This document shows positions 12,186 to 26,452 of a DNA stretch of 64,000 nt, piece by piece. The position numbers and the translations under genes were made by a program. This DNA is from Platycnemis pennipes (taxonomy: Eukaryota; Arthropoda; Insecta; Odonata; Platycnemididae). Within the stretch, counting starts at the first letter, position 1. Each line of letters opens with the position of its first letter. The stretch is from NCBI GenBank assembly GCA_933228895.1, contig OW121854.1, positions 54,230,609 to 54,294,608 on the forward strand, in the 5' to 3' direction. The notes below the pieces were generated by a model that saw only the letters and a program-made list of their open reading frames with translations, did not search any database and was not told the origin of the DNA.

Positions 12186-14679
12186 TTTCAGAATACTTTC
12201 TGGGCGTGCGCTCATGAGTACGCTCAATATTTATGAGTTTTGCGCAAGAGGACTTTTACACTTTTAAGAAATTGAGTTATAGCGTGAGCGCTCTCCAAAT
12301 ATTCTAGAGTTTGAGTTTAAAATGGCGATCATTTATCCGCTCACTTCGAGAATTCTCAGAAATCTAGCGTTTGGCGCACAAAAGTTGTGCGGTTAATGCG
12401 GGTAAAAATGCTGATTCCCATTTTTTGGTTTTCAAAGTCCCTCTGCCCCGATCCCTTAGCATTTGGAAAATCCACACCAGGTCAGGGACTGCACAGAACA
12501 GCCCAACTAACATATAATGAGAACCAAACATCTTTGTATGTTCTGGAACCAAAAGAAAATTTCAATTGCAAGTCTTAATATTATTTCTTCTCTAAACATT
12601 CAACATTTAAGCCAAATTATAAATCTACTTTTTCACAACTTTCTCGTACATATACTCCTACATAAACTTAGATAATAATAGAAATTTTAGCATTTGTATT
12701 TACTTAACTTTGTTGGGAATTGAGCAAATTTCGAGCTTTGAGTCGAGCTGAGCTCATAATTTGATGAATAAATTTGTGTTGGTTTGAGCTCATTTTAAAA
12801 CTTAGTTTCTCCAACTCTACCTTCTATACTTACTCAATTTTCAATGGTCCTCCACCCTCTAGAAAATAGGTGTCACCTGAACTGACCAGCCATAAGAACG
12901 AAATCCAAACGCTTTTGTTATGTAATGGATATCACCAATGACACACGAAATAATTATAGACAACTGCACTAAAGATATGCTTTTTGGAAATTTGTCAAAC
13001 TGGAAAGTGCTAAAGGCCTATTAACATCACCGACTATGGAACCTTGCGAGGTGCAAGGCCAGAAAAGAGCTTTTTAAATGAGGTGGATCGAGAAAAGAGG
13101 TATTCAGATTTGAATAAAGAAATAAATAATGTAAACAGAGAAGTGAGAAAATCTAAATGTGAGTCGATAAATCCCAAAACATGCCTGCATTTACGGCATA
13201 ATACTACTGATAGAATTTCACACAGTTTTCAAGCTACAGGCATGACAGACCACATTTTTATACTTTCTATTGAACACAATAACATCAGCCATACAGCTTA
13301 TGTCTCTACAGCTTAAAGATACCTCTAATGAAATCCGCATGCATATGTATCATTCAACTCTTTTAAATTTGTAGTACTTACTCATTTTTTTTATATTTTT
13401 ATAGCCCATACGATGAGCTCATAAATAGGATAGACGTGTTATTTGGAAGTTTTATGGAAATAATTCCTCAAATAGCTTTTAATAGGAGTCATGTCAATCT
13501 AATACGAGTCATGTCACTCCAACAAGTGGCGTAGAGTGTGTTGAATTTCTGAAATCTATGTCCTTTTGTTGGCCAAAAAATTGGATGACAAAGTTGGTTG
13601 TGTTGTCACACACACACAGTGTTGTCGGTTCTTCATAAACGATGAAAAGGGAGGAAAATAACTGATTATGAGCAAAATTAGGTTTCATTCGCCAGTAATT
13701 ATTTATTATTTTAAGAAGTTATAACTGATCAAATTACAGGCGTTACCGATTAGTATGATTATGAGTGCTTTAAAAAAATACGAAGTAATTATCTACTTTA
13801 ACACAAATACACATACAAAGACGACGAGAAACTTGTTTAACTGAAATGTGTGTGTGAAAAACTGAAATATTAATTCATTGCTGGAATCACAGTCTGGCAC
13901 AAGCAAAAGGCCAAATTCAATAAATTAAAAATGTATTCAAAGTGTCCAGCAATAAATAATACCAAGGCACGGGTTTAAATGAATGATATGCACGTATTTC
14001 ATTATAATATCATAATGTATTTAAAATTTTAATCCAGAGTTTTTTCGTAATCTTTGTCCCAAATCTTAATAGTTTAGGCCATACTAAAAATATCAAAGAG
14101 GTCACATTTATTTTTTAGTATAATCATTTCCTGGTGAATGATTTATAAATTAATTATATTTTTACATCGTGACCTCAGTTCCTGGTTTTATTATTTTTTT
14201 CCTAAGTTCCAGACCAAATATTAATGAATTAATTGGCCAGCTTAGACGATGATATCCTTATTCCTCTGTTTCCACAAACAAGAGCTAATTAATTTTCATT
14301 CGGACCAACTGGAATTTACAAACGGAAAAATACCATTCTTTTTGAGTCACAGCATATTTTCAGAGCATTGTTATAAAATGTTTACCGATTCCCTAACGAC
14401 ATATTTTGTTTGACCTCGTATAAATAAAACAATTTTTATCCTGTGATTAAAATTGTCTTTCTTAATTCATATGATGAATATATATGAGGGAGGCAAGGAA
14501 ATAACGACAGTGGTAGCTCAAAAATTTCTATATATAAAAGACAGTAAATTCAGGGAAAATCTGTATACAAAAATGCCCGGGAAAGTGACTATGAATGTCT
14601 GCCAATTGAGGCAGCGAATAGCGTAGACGAATTTAGTCACATGGAAGTTAGCTATGTGAGGCTTAAAAGCAGGCATCTT

Positions 14680-15046
14680 TGTGGAGCTTCATGGGATTGA
14701 AACGAAGTGTAACGAGGATGATGAAAAAATAAATGTGGATGTAGCGGGAAGTCCTAAGAAGAGTAGGGGAAAAGATAAGTCTGCTAATAACACTAAAAAG
14801 AAGAAGGGACAACTTAATTGGCCATATCTTGAGACACGATGGCCTAATGAAGACTATCGTAGAGGGAAAAGTGAACGGGAAGATTGGAAAAGGCAGGCCT
14901 CGTATGAGATAAATGGAACATGTTGTGAAGAATGTAAAAGAGAAGAATTACGTTGCAGTGAAAAGGTTGGCCGATAGAAGAATCGAGTGGAAAGCTGCGT
15001 CAATCCAATCCTAGGATTGTTTACCAATGATGATGATGATGATGTA
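14680..15046 (+). mobile_element. ATG-tailed LINE 3' end, degenerate
   Basis: It aligns by eye to 41840-42215: CCTAAGAAGAG, ACAACTTAATTGGCCATATC, then GGAAAAGGCAGGCCTCGTATGAG, followed by GTTGGCCGATAGAAGAATCGAG and an ATG-repeat tail (15027-15044). The 98-codon open frame across it runs in the wrong register for the LINE protein and should not be called a gene. Confidence 0.8.
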
Positions 15047-17889
15047 GCGAGAGTTATGATAGAATCATAGTAGTAAAAGCACATAAAATGGACCAATGTC
15101 TTGATAATGTGAAATAAGAAGTGGCGGATAAAATCAATTTAGGATCCAGAGGTACCAATTTCACAGACTTATTTTTCGGTGATTCTAATACATATGGTGG
15201 ATGTAAATTACGAATATTTGAAACAATGACCAAGAGCCAGTTTTTTCACAACACTGAAAAAGGTTAGTGTTGGATGAAATAGATTACACATATCACTGAT
15301 CAGGTAAATTATGCAGTAAATAGATTTAGAATAGAAGAGATAAAGTTACATCCGTTTTCACCAGATGTATTATGCTAGTGTCCTAATGAGAAACTAAGAA
15401 TTTCTTGTCACAATAAAGGCCAGTGATGAATAATAGATACTACATCATGGGGAAGATTTCGTGATAAAAATTTGTTTATTCCACTATGATGAGCGGGAAA
15501 TATTTGAAAGAATTGTGCAAGTATTTTATGACATTGACCCATATGTGCCCCAAAACCACCCCCCAACATTGCATTGAAGTCTCTCGAATTATATATTTTC
15601 TCTATGTGATTCTGTTTGTGCAAAGTTCTATAAGGCGAATGAAGATTTTAATAAACATTACTAGAATTGGTTGTCACGTGTAATTCCTACAATCCATTAA
15701 TAATTTCTCTCTTTTCAGCTACGAATTTCACCTAAATAACACTGTTTGTTACAGAGTTTCTAACAATGGAATAATAACAGCTCCCAGGGCCAAAAAAAAA
15801 AGAATTTGGGAATGCAGAAAGAAAGACTCATCACCAAACCATAGCAGAATTTCGTCGTAAGCTCCGCTGTGGCCTATAGAAATTCTTCCACTTTAACTGC
15901 TGGAATGACACCGCAAATGAACGTGAGGGAGAAAGAATGGAAGTGCTTAGTTAGACAAGATGGCTTTGAGATAATCCGATATGAATACAGCTGGGAAAGT
16001 GGAATGTGGGTATGTGGCTGAGTGACAGAGATGATAGTATATAATGCAAACAAAGATAAAATTAGTTGGAAAGCAGGAAGGGACGAAAAGCTAATTTTCA
16101 GATCACAAACAGATTTTATTATAACACATTTTATAAACCATTGTCCTAAGCCGCGTCAAAGCAAAATTATTAGAATGATCGTAATGGCTTAAGCAAACCC
16201 TAACTTACATGTTAGAAACTATTCTCCAAGATCGATTATGATATTTTAGGGCAATAGCGTTTATGGAAATTTGGAATATGTATCGTTTGTAAAACAAGAA
16301 GCCATGCTACTAATTCTACAGTTATATTTGTTGAAATAATAGGGTAACCTTATATTTTCCACGCTTTAGTTAAGGTTTTCGGTCAGTCTATAGTTTCTTT
16401 CCTGAATGACCGAAGTAAATTCTATGCTATGGCTGAGAGAAAATTTAAAGAAACAGAGCCCGTCGCAATATATTCAGGGATATTAAACAAATTTCATTTA
16501 ACTTAGTACGCCTTATTTCATTTCCTCACTATGTTTTGATTTTGAGTGACAAGAAATTTGACTTCTTTCTTTTCTAGAGTTTGAAATTGCTAAATGCAAA
16601 ATTGCAAGTAATTCAACTCACCTTGTTTATTTTGACAGCCACAGAACTCATTTTTCCATGCCATACTTGATTTCCAAGCTTGAAATGTGTATAAACTCTT
16701 ATTAACTCCTTCATAATTATACGTCTAGCGTAAGATATTGGAACGGGAGAAGACAAATCGAAAGGTTTTACGTTTTTCTTTTCTTCAAATAACTTATAGA
16801 GTCGCGTATATCTCTCCCGCTGTGGATGATCATAAAAAGGCAGAGTGAGACTAAAGTGGTAATGATGAGAAAAGGGACATTGGTGAATTGCAAAGAACTC
16901 CCAAGGAAATATCGACTTTCCATTAATGATAATGGCTCAAGCAGGATTGGAGAAAAATAAATTTTATTGAAAGGTCTTGATTAGGACCTAGTCTTGCTAC
17001 CGATGGCATACTTAGCGGTCCATCAGTGTGGGAAACGCTGAGGATCACACGAGAGTCGAAATCACTATCTTAATTAGCACCTTTTTCCAGGTCCATCTAT
17101 TAAATTCCACCACTTTTTGTCTGCATTGAATTTTGAATGTGGCTTTAATATGCACTCAGTTTTTATCCTTTGTTTTTCTTTGGGGTGAAAACGCTTTCCA
17201 CTCTACCCTTGTAAAACCAGTCCATGTTATTACAAGAAATCTCGGCAGCAGGGAGAATCGATCGATTCCTTATACTGCCGATTGCATTTTAAATATCTGA
17301 AAGCATCAGCTTTAGCAGAGATATTAAATTTCAATATTTATTCGCTATAAAGATAATATAAAAAAATGCAAATAAGAAAGATGGAGTAAAGAATTGGAAC
17401 CTGTATTTTAATTTTCAGAGTTGAGTGTTAGTAAAAAATTCTTAAGTGCCTTATCAATCAAATTTTCATTCGCAGTTATTATTCACCAACATAGGCATTT
17501 ACTCAATATCGGTAGCTGTTTGTGAGTTGGTTGACTCTGCTGGGTATCACCCACCAAGACTTTATCATTTGTAGAAAAAACGCATTGAAATTTTAAATAG
17601 TAGAAGCTTTATGAAATGTTACCGAAAAATTCAAATCACACGAGTTTTTATCTGACACACTGGGCATATTTTTACCCCATCACCCTTTCAGCAGGAAATG
17701 TAGAAGTGACAAATAACAAGGAAACAATGGGGGCGTTTACTCGCAATTCGCAATTTTGTACACGAAATTATTAGATGGAAACGAAAAAATAATTTTAGTG
17801 AAAAAATTAATCTTCTAACTACAAACATTCACTCATAAATCAAAAATTAAAATAAGCAAAAGGGGACGACCACCGAAAATGCTGCTGTG

Positions 17890-18125
17890 ATAACATTGAC
17901 GTCATTTTCCTCCCGTTCTTGACTGCTTTTCTTGGAAGCGAAGGGAGTGGAGGGGGTTCTCGGAGGGTCTGCTCGCACAGATGCTGTCGCAACTGTCTTA
18001 TTGGCAGAGTCAGCTGTGTCCCCCCTATTGCGATAAGGCAAAGTAGCTTCGCGGGCTCAGTTCTGATTGGACGAAGTCGATATACGTCAGAGGTTGCACC
18101 ACGCCCACTTTTCCGAAAGGGTTAA
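17890..18125. promoter_or_regulatory. Promoter-like CpG cluster with CRE and CCAAT motifs
   Basis: A GC-richer patch in AT-rich DNA. It holds a perfect cAMP-response element TGACGTCA (17897-17904), inverted CCAAT boxes at 18000-18004 and 18066-18070, and a CCACGCCC box (18099-18106). Motif spacing is promoter-like, but no TATA box, coding exon or direction of transcription can be shown. Open frames here (64-79 codons, both strands) do not look like proteins. Confidence 0.35.
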
Positions 18126-18420
18126 AAACATCAGTTTTTCGCCACTTATAACTCGGGAAATAATTGTCAGATCAAAAACGGAAAAATACGGGTCTTTTTA
18201 TTTTACAAACTCTATCAGATTCGGCATAAAAAAATATGGTAAACGACCCCATTGTCGGAACCACCAATCCAAGCAATGTTTTATCTCACATGCAGTACAC
18301 GATTAAAATGCCCGGGAAGTATAATTATTTCGAAGATAATACGGCCCTATCTCCATTATTATTGACAAATGTGTTTACAGCTCCATGTCATCTCATTTAC
18401 TGGCGACCTACCAAAACCTG

Positions 18421-18470
18421 CCATTTGTTATTGCGGCGGATCGCAGGATAAAATGTAGATGTAGGCATTA
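18421..18470 (+). mobile_element. Possible CR1-like LINE tail remnant
   Basis: The block GGATCGCAGGATAAAATGTAGATGTAGG resembles the family tail GCAGGGTATTATGTAGATGTAG with several changes. Nothing else of the element is recognisable. Confidence 0.25.
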
Positions 18471-21411
18471 AATCCAAGTTGAAATGTTTAAATAATGATC
18501 CCGCAAAGTATCTAATCGTTGTTATTTACACACCAAGAAAAATTACATGAAATGTATACATCAGGCAAAATTGCATAAAATTGTTTAAAGGTAACACATA
18601 TCATTTTCAACTTTTTTGTTACCGATTTGTTACCAATAACTACAAAAAAATATAGTTGAATAAAAGTAAGGGTGTTCTAGCCAATAATAATGAGTACAAG
18701 TTTTAGCATATAATTTGCAACTAATTTCAGAATATATTGGCACAACATAATGGTTTATTCCATCACATATGACCATTCATTTTGTTTAGCTTTTTATCGA
18801 TAGATCATGTGTTCGAACCATTAAGATATTATTTATTTAATATGTCTCAATTTTACCCAGCAATGAAAATTTACTTAAAAGTGATATATACATGAAATGG
18901 AGTTTATTGATGAGTGCTCCAAATAAATAGTTTTGCATGAACCTGTTTTACAGATACTCTACCTATTATGACAGCTGAGATAAATGTGAAGGGAACTTAT
19001 AAAATAAAAACAGTAAGGAGTATATAAGTCATATCAAGATGAGAAACAATCCATATAATACGGTAATTAAAGGGTAATATTCTAGTCCGAGTAATTAGGT
19101 ACTTTGACATTCATCCTTCTAGGTTTCTATTAACGGAGCAAAATTATCAAAAGAGATAAATATTCTTTCAGATTTGTGAATCCTAGTTCAATCATAGATA
19201 GATAAGACAGTGACAAATAAATAAAAATAAATGGATCTCTTTATTGAGAATACATAACTTGCAACTGCAACTTAATTTCACTGAGTGGTTAGTATAAAAT
19301 ATAGGTTTTCAGAAAAATTGCAACCTCTCAGAATAAAGTCACAATTCAGAGATTAGATACATTCAATCAATCGGAGTAAACACGTGATTTGTTTGAAATT
19401 GTTTTCAGTTCCGTGAGCATTTATTTACTTTCTTTACTAAAATTCAATCCATAACAATTATTCTCAAACTTCTATGAAGAGAATAAGCGAACTTAAATCT
19501 CTGAAATTTTTTGGTACCTTAATTAAATTTGCTTGAACTCAACTCAAATTTTCGGGGAACACTAGACGGAAGTCTACATCAGTCGGGAAAGTCCAATAAC
19601 CAGGAATGAAAGTCTTTATCTTTCAGGAGAAAAGGGAAAAGAAAATATTGAGGTAACCTAGAGAAATGCATGAAAGCAGATATCTTCGGAAGCATGCCGG
19701 AAATGATGAAGATAGAGAAAATACGGAATAAGAATAGTTTAAAGGGCTTCTGATAGAAACTCACACAACTTGAAACAGAATGATGCCATCAAGGAAATAA
19801 AAGAGAAACATGATGAAAAAAAACCTAAGAGAGCCTAGGCCACAGACAGCATTTAGATTGAAAGAACTTCGTTTTATATCCCTTTAAGCGTCTTAATCGA
19901 TTCTAAGGAATCTCCTTTACGCTACACGTGACCGGGCATAGAAATGTTCTACAAAGACTTAGTAGCCCGTGACTCAATTTCTCGGTCACGAACGATGCAT
20001 GCGAGTCACATAAGAACCATGCTTCGAGCCAGAAAAAATTGGGCATAAAACATTCCACACTCGTCCTGCAAAGTGTTGTCGCCACAATAAAAATAAAAGT
20101 AGTTTAAATATGAGTGTGCCGTAGAATTTATTTAGAAATAAGTCTAGATGGCAAAAATATATAGGTCAAAAGAGAACGTGAAACTATAAAATAAATTATT
20201 ACGTGCAATGCACGGTGAAGATATTGCATTGCATGTCTGTAAAACGTGCCTACTGATTACTCAAGTATTTAACGATATTTCATTCCCCACAAATCTTTTC
20301 CTTTAAAATGATGTTTACCCACTATTGCCGATGTTAGTTGTGTCACAGATCAGGTTAGCATGGATGCATTAGTTTGACAATTTCAATTTAAAATGAAGTT
20401 ATTAAAAAACTTTTGGAGAAAAATTGAATTTCCATGCCAATTAAAATCCACTATATAAGAATAAATTTCTTAAAATTTGGCATTCCACTTATTTAAAACA
20501 TGTAAATTTTATAGGGGTGTTATACGCCACGCTACTCGGCATTATTGTGCTGATATAATATATCATATACGGACAAACAAGTCATTATCGGTGAATATTT
20601 GCACAGAACAATCTTGAAAATGAAATTATTAAGAATTGGATTTTGGAATAAACTCAGAGGATGTTTGCATTGAAATTCGAAAACTATGTTACAATATCGA
20701 ATTTCTGTCAATTGGTGGCTAAAAAATGGCTTCGCTTCATGGAAATTGATAAATTTATCATGAATGTATATTAAATGATTTTATTCTTGTCATTGAAAAT
20801 GCATATATTTATAGAGCAGATCATATAAATATATTGGTGGCAGGTACCACAAGTATTCAAAATATTTATAAATTCTCACATAAGGTGAATTTTTACAAGG
20901 TTCATAAAATATTACACTACACCATCACGAATGTTACTTTAATGTATGCACATAGTAGTGATAAGTATTTATGTCTCGTACCAAAGTGAAGTAAATTTTT
21001 ACCGAAAGATATATAAGTGAATTCTTCTTGAAAATGACGATATTTAGAAATAATCAGAATGAAAAAACCACCAGAGATATTGATGATGGTTAACTTTAAA
21101 ACTTAGTACCACACTATGAAAACGGCAAAATACTTAGATTTAGCCCTAGCAAATAAGGACTGTCTGCAACGCTTGAATCAAAACGTTAAAATATATGGGA
21201 TATTCAATGCACAAACTCATGGAAGGTAAGAGGTTGTTCGAAGGCTCTTCGCAAGGCACAATGTATGGAAGAATTATCTCTGCCACAACCGCGATTAAAC
21301 TCTCAAAGGTCAATAAATAGCCTTTAAACCAGATTAATTCCATCTATATTAATTACCCATTGTCCATTTGAAGGAATAATTTGTAACAAAATATATTCCT
21401 GACAAATTGAG

Positions 21412-21612
21412 TATCATCATCATTGGTCAACGATCTTCGGATTGGTTTGACGCAGCCTTCCACTTCATTCTTCTATCGGCCAACCTTTTCGATGTGACGT
21501 AATTCTTCTCTTTTACATCCTTCATAACCTGTTCCATGTATCTCATACGAGGCCTGCCTTTTCCAATCTTCCCGTTCACTTTTCCGTCGATGATAGTCTT
21601 CATCAGGCCATC
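21412..21612 (-). mobile_element. ATG-tailed LINE 3' end, minus strand
   Basis: The reverse complement matches 14836-15046 closely, including GGAAAAGGCAGGCCTCGTATGAG, the GGCCGATAGAAGAATGAAGTGG block and a GATGATGATAC tail at 21412-21420. It is 5' truncated, as is usual for LINEs. Confidence 0.8.
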
Positions 21613-22096
21613 ATAACTTCAGTGAACTATAAAACGTTTTTCACAAGGTATGTATTGCCTATGCATTTTCGTATCATGCCCTGAAAGATCATCTTTTGAT
21701 TTCGTAAATTAAGTATATCTCCCTTTTTTTACTACATATCTGCAAGGAAAGATGTATGATTGCCAAGAGCTAAGGCATATGATGATAGTATTTGCAATAG
21801 GGTAGTTTCCTTCACCAAGAAATCAAGAGAAATACTACAGAATACATTAATTGTGATTTACGCCCTACCGTAAATAAATTCATCTTACTCAGGAAATTTG
21901 GATTGAGAAATGCCAGTTTGCTAGAGAGTTAAATTTCAATCTTTAGGTCCATGTGAAACAGGTAAGAAATGGTGGAATGCACTGCCTTGTTCCTGACGTA
22001 ACTGGTATATAGTTTACGTCTCGAAAAATGAGGACTAAATATCCATTTCCTGAACTTACAATTGTGTTTGAAAGCCACTTAGCTCTAGCGAATATT

Positions 22097-22114
22097 TAAT
22101 AATAATAATAATAA
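22097..22114. repeat. AAT microsatellite
   Basis: About six AAT units. No SINE or LINE body was recognised on either side. Confidence 0.9.
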
Positions 22115-24774
22115 CATACCTATTAAGACCTCCAAATTTCAAAAACTCTACTCCATTAGACATGGTATTATTGGTCGTTTCATAGGCACCAGGGCATCCT
22201 GATCGTGGAGTACTTGGCTACTGCGAAGGCGAGACTATGGACCGACTTCACGGTGCGCTAATACTAATGTTTTTTTTAAAGGTATCAACTGTGAAAATAA
22301 TAATTCAATCATAAATTGAAATAAATAAAAGTTAATCGTAATAAATCAGCTGAATGAATAAACCTCAGATACCTATTAGTTAATGAGATTTAACTGATTG
22401 GAAAAGAAAATTCACTTTGTACATTACTTTTTTTTTTCTATTCCAATCTCGTGGTTCTACAAAGTAAAGCCTCAAACGTTGAACAGGTTTAACGGAGTTC
22501 ACATCTGCTTGGAAACGACAGCAGGACTACCTAGGGGCAGATAGGAGTAATATTGTAGCATGACACGTATAATTTACCGAATGCAAGATTTGCTTCGCGT
22601 TGTCACACCGTTGAATGTTTTCACTTTCTTATTAATGCGGAAAAATACTTAAAGCCATTTAAAAATCGAGTGGCTTAAAATATACAATCCAGGTGTTATA
22701 CTCGTTTGAACAAGATAATAAAAATAAAATAGGAAATTTCTATATTGCGCAAGGGATTCAAGCACTATAAAATCAGTGGGTGTGATTTATTCAACACGCA
22801 TAATTAGATTGTCATCACGCCCCTAAAATTGAGTACGAATGGTTTGAAAGCCCGTTGATGAATCCATGTAAAAATATGACATAACAGAAATATCGCTCTT
22901 GTATATGCTCAGCATTATGCACCCCCTTTCCGATTAATTTTATTCTTCAACCATGCTTCTCGTTTTGGATTTCTCATTTTCTATCGCAAATAATTTCTCT
23001 AACATGTGACCCCTTCCATTATCTTATACCAGAACCAAAAACTACACCATCTTTTCCATGGGTCCAAAAATAAATCCTCCCAGGACAAACCGACAGGAGT
23101 CTCCTCACTAGCGTTGATCCGATTACGTTCCCTTCGGACCCTACCTCTCCATTTTCCCACCCCCTTTTCCATCCTATCATCTATTCCGTCCAACCTACCC
23201 CCATTTTCTCCCTTTCGATTTGACTTCTGAAACTCCTCCTCCTCCCTCCCCACCTGCTGCTACCCAATTTTCCACTCATTCTACCACTGCCGCTTGGGCA
23301 ACGCCTGGCATATACAAAACCTTTTGTGCCCCACTGGTTCCATTCATCCTCTTTGCCTTCAAATTACCTTCTCATTTTCCTTTCTCCCCATGTCTACTTT
23401 GCGTCACGTCGCCCGAACAGTTACGAAACTTTACCGGTAATTTCTCCTCTGTATTTTTTTAAACTAATCTTTCGTAAACTTTCGTGCCTTCAACCCTCTT
23501 TGCATTCTTTCATATGCTTGGATCTTTATTTACTCTAAATCTAAACGGTGGGCGGATTGCGAAAATTAGTTTGAACAGCCTTCCAGAAACCCAAATGCTC
23601 AGTCAACTCCGTTTCCAAAAAGTTGGCAACGTAAAATTATGATGAGCTTAATAAAAGATACACATAAACTTTTTTAAAAGCCAGGGTACCGCTAAAGTCC
23701 AGTATATTCAGATCCCGCGTTTGGCTGAAAAGGGACGCTAAAATTAAAATCGCAGGTAGATGAGAGCTTACGTCTCACCTTTCAGAAAAAAATCCTCGGA
23801 AGGTGTGAGCATATATAAGAATTCCCATCCCATGAAAAAGATAATTGAGTAGATGTAGTTCAGTTCCTAAAGTAAAACTTAAATGTTAGAGGGTAACTAA
23901 TGATATTTAAAAAATCTCTGCATATTAACCACGTAAATAATAAAGATAAACTCATATATATAAACACAAATAATTCTGTACGAACATGTTAACACAGCAC
24001 ATTTTTCGCTATTTACTAAAAAAAATAATCTCAGAGTTCGATATATAATTGACGCTCAAGTGTGTGTGGGAAATTTATCTTACCCTACTTACTTCTTGCC
24101 GTATGCTCTTACTATTTTTGATCTCATCCATTCAGTAAGTTTTGGTTAATAAACGAAACCCATCCATCCACCGTTATTAACGGTCTCAGTGGTATCATTA
24201 AAGAGAAATATATTCCAATTAAAAATAAATATATTTCTTGCATCATAATTCAATTAATCACCCTCCATTTTGCACAACATCGACGAGGAAAATTTGTTTG
24301 AAACATTAGAGGTAGCGCAAAATTTATCACAAATGTTTTTCATGCAAAAGGTAAAAAAATTCGTAAATTAATCAGTGTGCTTATATCATAGTTACATATT
24401 CTGTGCAGTGATCAAATTGTAATTACCATTGTGTGTAAAGCGGATAGTTAGTGTAAAATCGATAAATAGCAATATAGAATGCCTTCAACACATAACATAC
24501 GAAGTAACGGGATTAAATGTAGTAAAATGGTCCTTTAGCATCAAAATATAAACTACTCAAACATATTAATAAGATTGAAAGAATGTGAAAAATGGGAAAA
24601 TCTAACGTAAATACTGTTGACACCTAAGAAGAGCACCTTGAAGAAGTAAACGTTTCTTAACTATTACATTTGAGTTTTATATAATCCGGAAGTGCAAGCC
24701 TCTAATAAAGAAACATATTATCATATCTTCTAAAGAAAATTGGTTTTTCATACAACATCCTAACAGGAATTAGG

Positions 24775-24862
24775 TTAATATGAAGAGATTAGCTGATAAG
24801 ACAATTTAGTGGAGAGCTGCATCCAACGCATCCAATCCTAACATTGTTGACAGGTAGAAATG
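24775..24862 (+). mobile_element. ATG-tailed LINE 3' end, short remnant
   Basis: AATATGAAGAGATTAGCTGA, then GTGGAGAGCTGCATCCAACG and AATCCTAACATTGTTGACAGG, follow the order of the 42.1-kb copy. Only the last 90 bases survive. Confidence 0.6.
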
Positions 24863-25977
24863 AAGACCTCTTAGGTACCTACTTTCTAAATACCTCTATT
24901 AAGTGCTAATGATGTGAAGTTTATATACCTCTCCCATTTATCATTTCAGTTTTACTAAATTCATAAGCGCGCTCTGCTGAAACGCTTCACCACGGAATAC
25001 GGAATGATGCGATCACTTTCTTGGCTCTTAAGGACCACCTGGCGATTTTGACGGCATTTTTCCTACGTTTTCGTTTGGTAGCGGCAAGTTGAGGAAATGA
25101 CAACCGTCGAGAACAGGCAGAACGACAACGAGGGCCTAATGACTGTGTCGATGAAAAGATCAAAGGAGTAAAATTGGGAATGCATATTTCTTTCGCTTGA
25201 GGGAAAGGATAGGGAATACGACCTTAAGGCTGAAAACAAGGGGAGGTTGGTGCAAGCAATCAATGAGAGGCTTCGTACATGTATTTTATTTTGACCTGGT
25301 CACTAACAATGAAACAGGATTGAGAAAGAAAACTGTAAAACCTTATGCACAAATTAAATACGATATTGGCTAGAAAGGTATCCCTCCTCTAGTTATTTTC
25401 TAATTACCTTGCCTTTCCGCATGAATCGTCTAACTCATGTAACTGATAAATCCACAAGTTATGTTCCAGTTTCAAGCAATTAACTAGCTATAACAATATT
25501 TCACCATCTCATCATATACAGATGAATCACACAATTATGAGACAATATTAACAAGATTGATGTTACTTATATACCTCTCTTTATGAATATTTAAAGAAGC
25601 ACTAAAATCCAAGTATGTGAAAAACATAGCCGATCGCAGTAGATCCTTAGTAACATTTTACTAAAAACATGTCATTCATCTGTCCATCTCTTTAGTAATA
25701 GGAAAGAAACAAGGTTATTAAATAGATATAATATTAGGGAAACGTACACAAGCACTGCTGGGTATCGTCGAGGTTACCAGCAGAGCTCTCAGTACATGTG
25801 GATCTAGGACTGCACACGGGAAGAAAAACTTAATAAATTATTAAATTTTTCATCAGTCAACAGCAATTCCGTATGCATAGCAGGGTGTCATTAATAGAAC
25901 ATCACTGTACTATGATAAAAATTGAAGGATGAATATTTTATTTATATTTTATAGCTCGATTAAAAACATATATTTTA

Positions 25978-26045
25978 TATTCGGCCACACACCTTTATGG
26001 TGGCTTGCAGGGTATTATGTAAATGTAAATGAATATGTATATTTT
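25978..26045 (+). mobile_element. CR1-like LINE 3' tail
   Basis: ACACACCTTTATGGTGGCTT, then GCAGGGTATTATGTAAATGT and AAATG, the same end as at 58594-58645 and (reversed) 39646-39710. Upstream sequence is not clearly alignable, so only the tail is annotated. Confidence 0.65.
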
Positions 26046-26418
26046 TTAAAGTCAATATACCTAAATCACATAATATCGTTCTACAATGCCTAGCAAAATA
26101 TATACCACATTAGATTGCATTATTTTGTTCCTACGCTACGCAGGTTAAAGTAATACATAACTATATCCACCTATTAGGTTTATCAATATATAGTTGCATA
26201 AATATTATAACGCTACAGGTCCACTATAAAACAGTGAGAATGACGCAATACGGGTCGTAAAATAAATCAAATCAAACCGTAAATACACAGGTCTTGGACT
26301 CCTCGATTTTTAGAGCATTAAATCATTTGAAAGTTAATCGATAGCAAGTCGATAATTTCATATTTTCATTAGACACTGAAAGAAATTATGGCATTTGGTT
26401 GCGTTCATGCTTTGAAAG

Positions 26419-26452
26419 AGATATAATGATACTCAAATGTATCATTATATCT
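26419..26452. repeat. Perfect 14-bp hairpin
   Basis: AGATATAATGATAC and its exact reverse complement around the loop TCAAAT. The left arm plus loop is partly repeated at 26463-26480 (AATGATACTCAAATGTAT), giving a compound direct and inverted repeat. Confidence 0.8.

Larger units (their letters stand above)
8494..14679. other. AT-rich DNA with scattered remnants
   Basis: Outside the separately listed remnants at 9.5-9.9, 10.1-10.3, 11.6-11.8 and 12.15 kb nothing is recognised. Short frames at 11133-11436 overlap on both strands. At 12720-12810 several TTGAGCTC-like words recur without forming a clear array. Confidence 0.5.
15047..21411. other. AT-rich DNA, nothing recognised except the CpG cluster
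   Basis: Long AT-rich non-coding stretch. Only the CRE/CCAAT cluster (17890-18125) and a weak LINE-tail remnant (18421-18470) stand out. Confidence 0.5.

Noticed and set aside
23736..23815. Fourth copy of SINE family A
   Set aside because: Only a short AATCCTCGGA-like block matches; too little to call.
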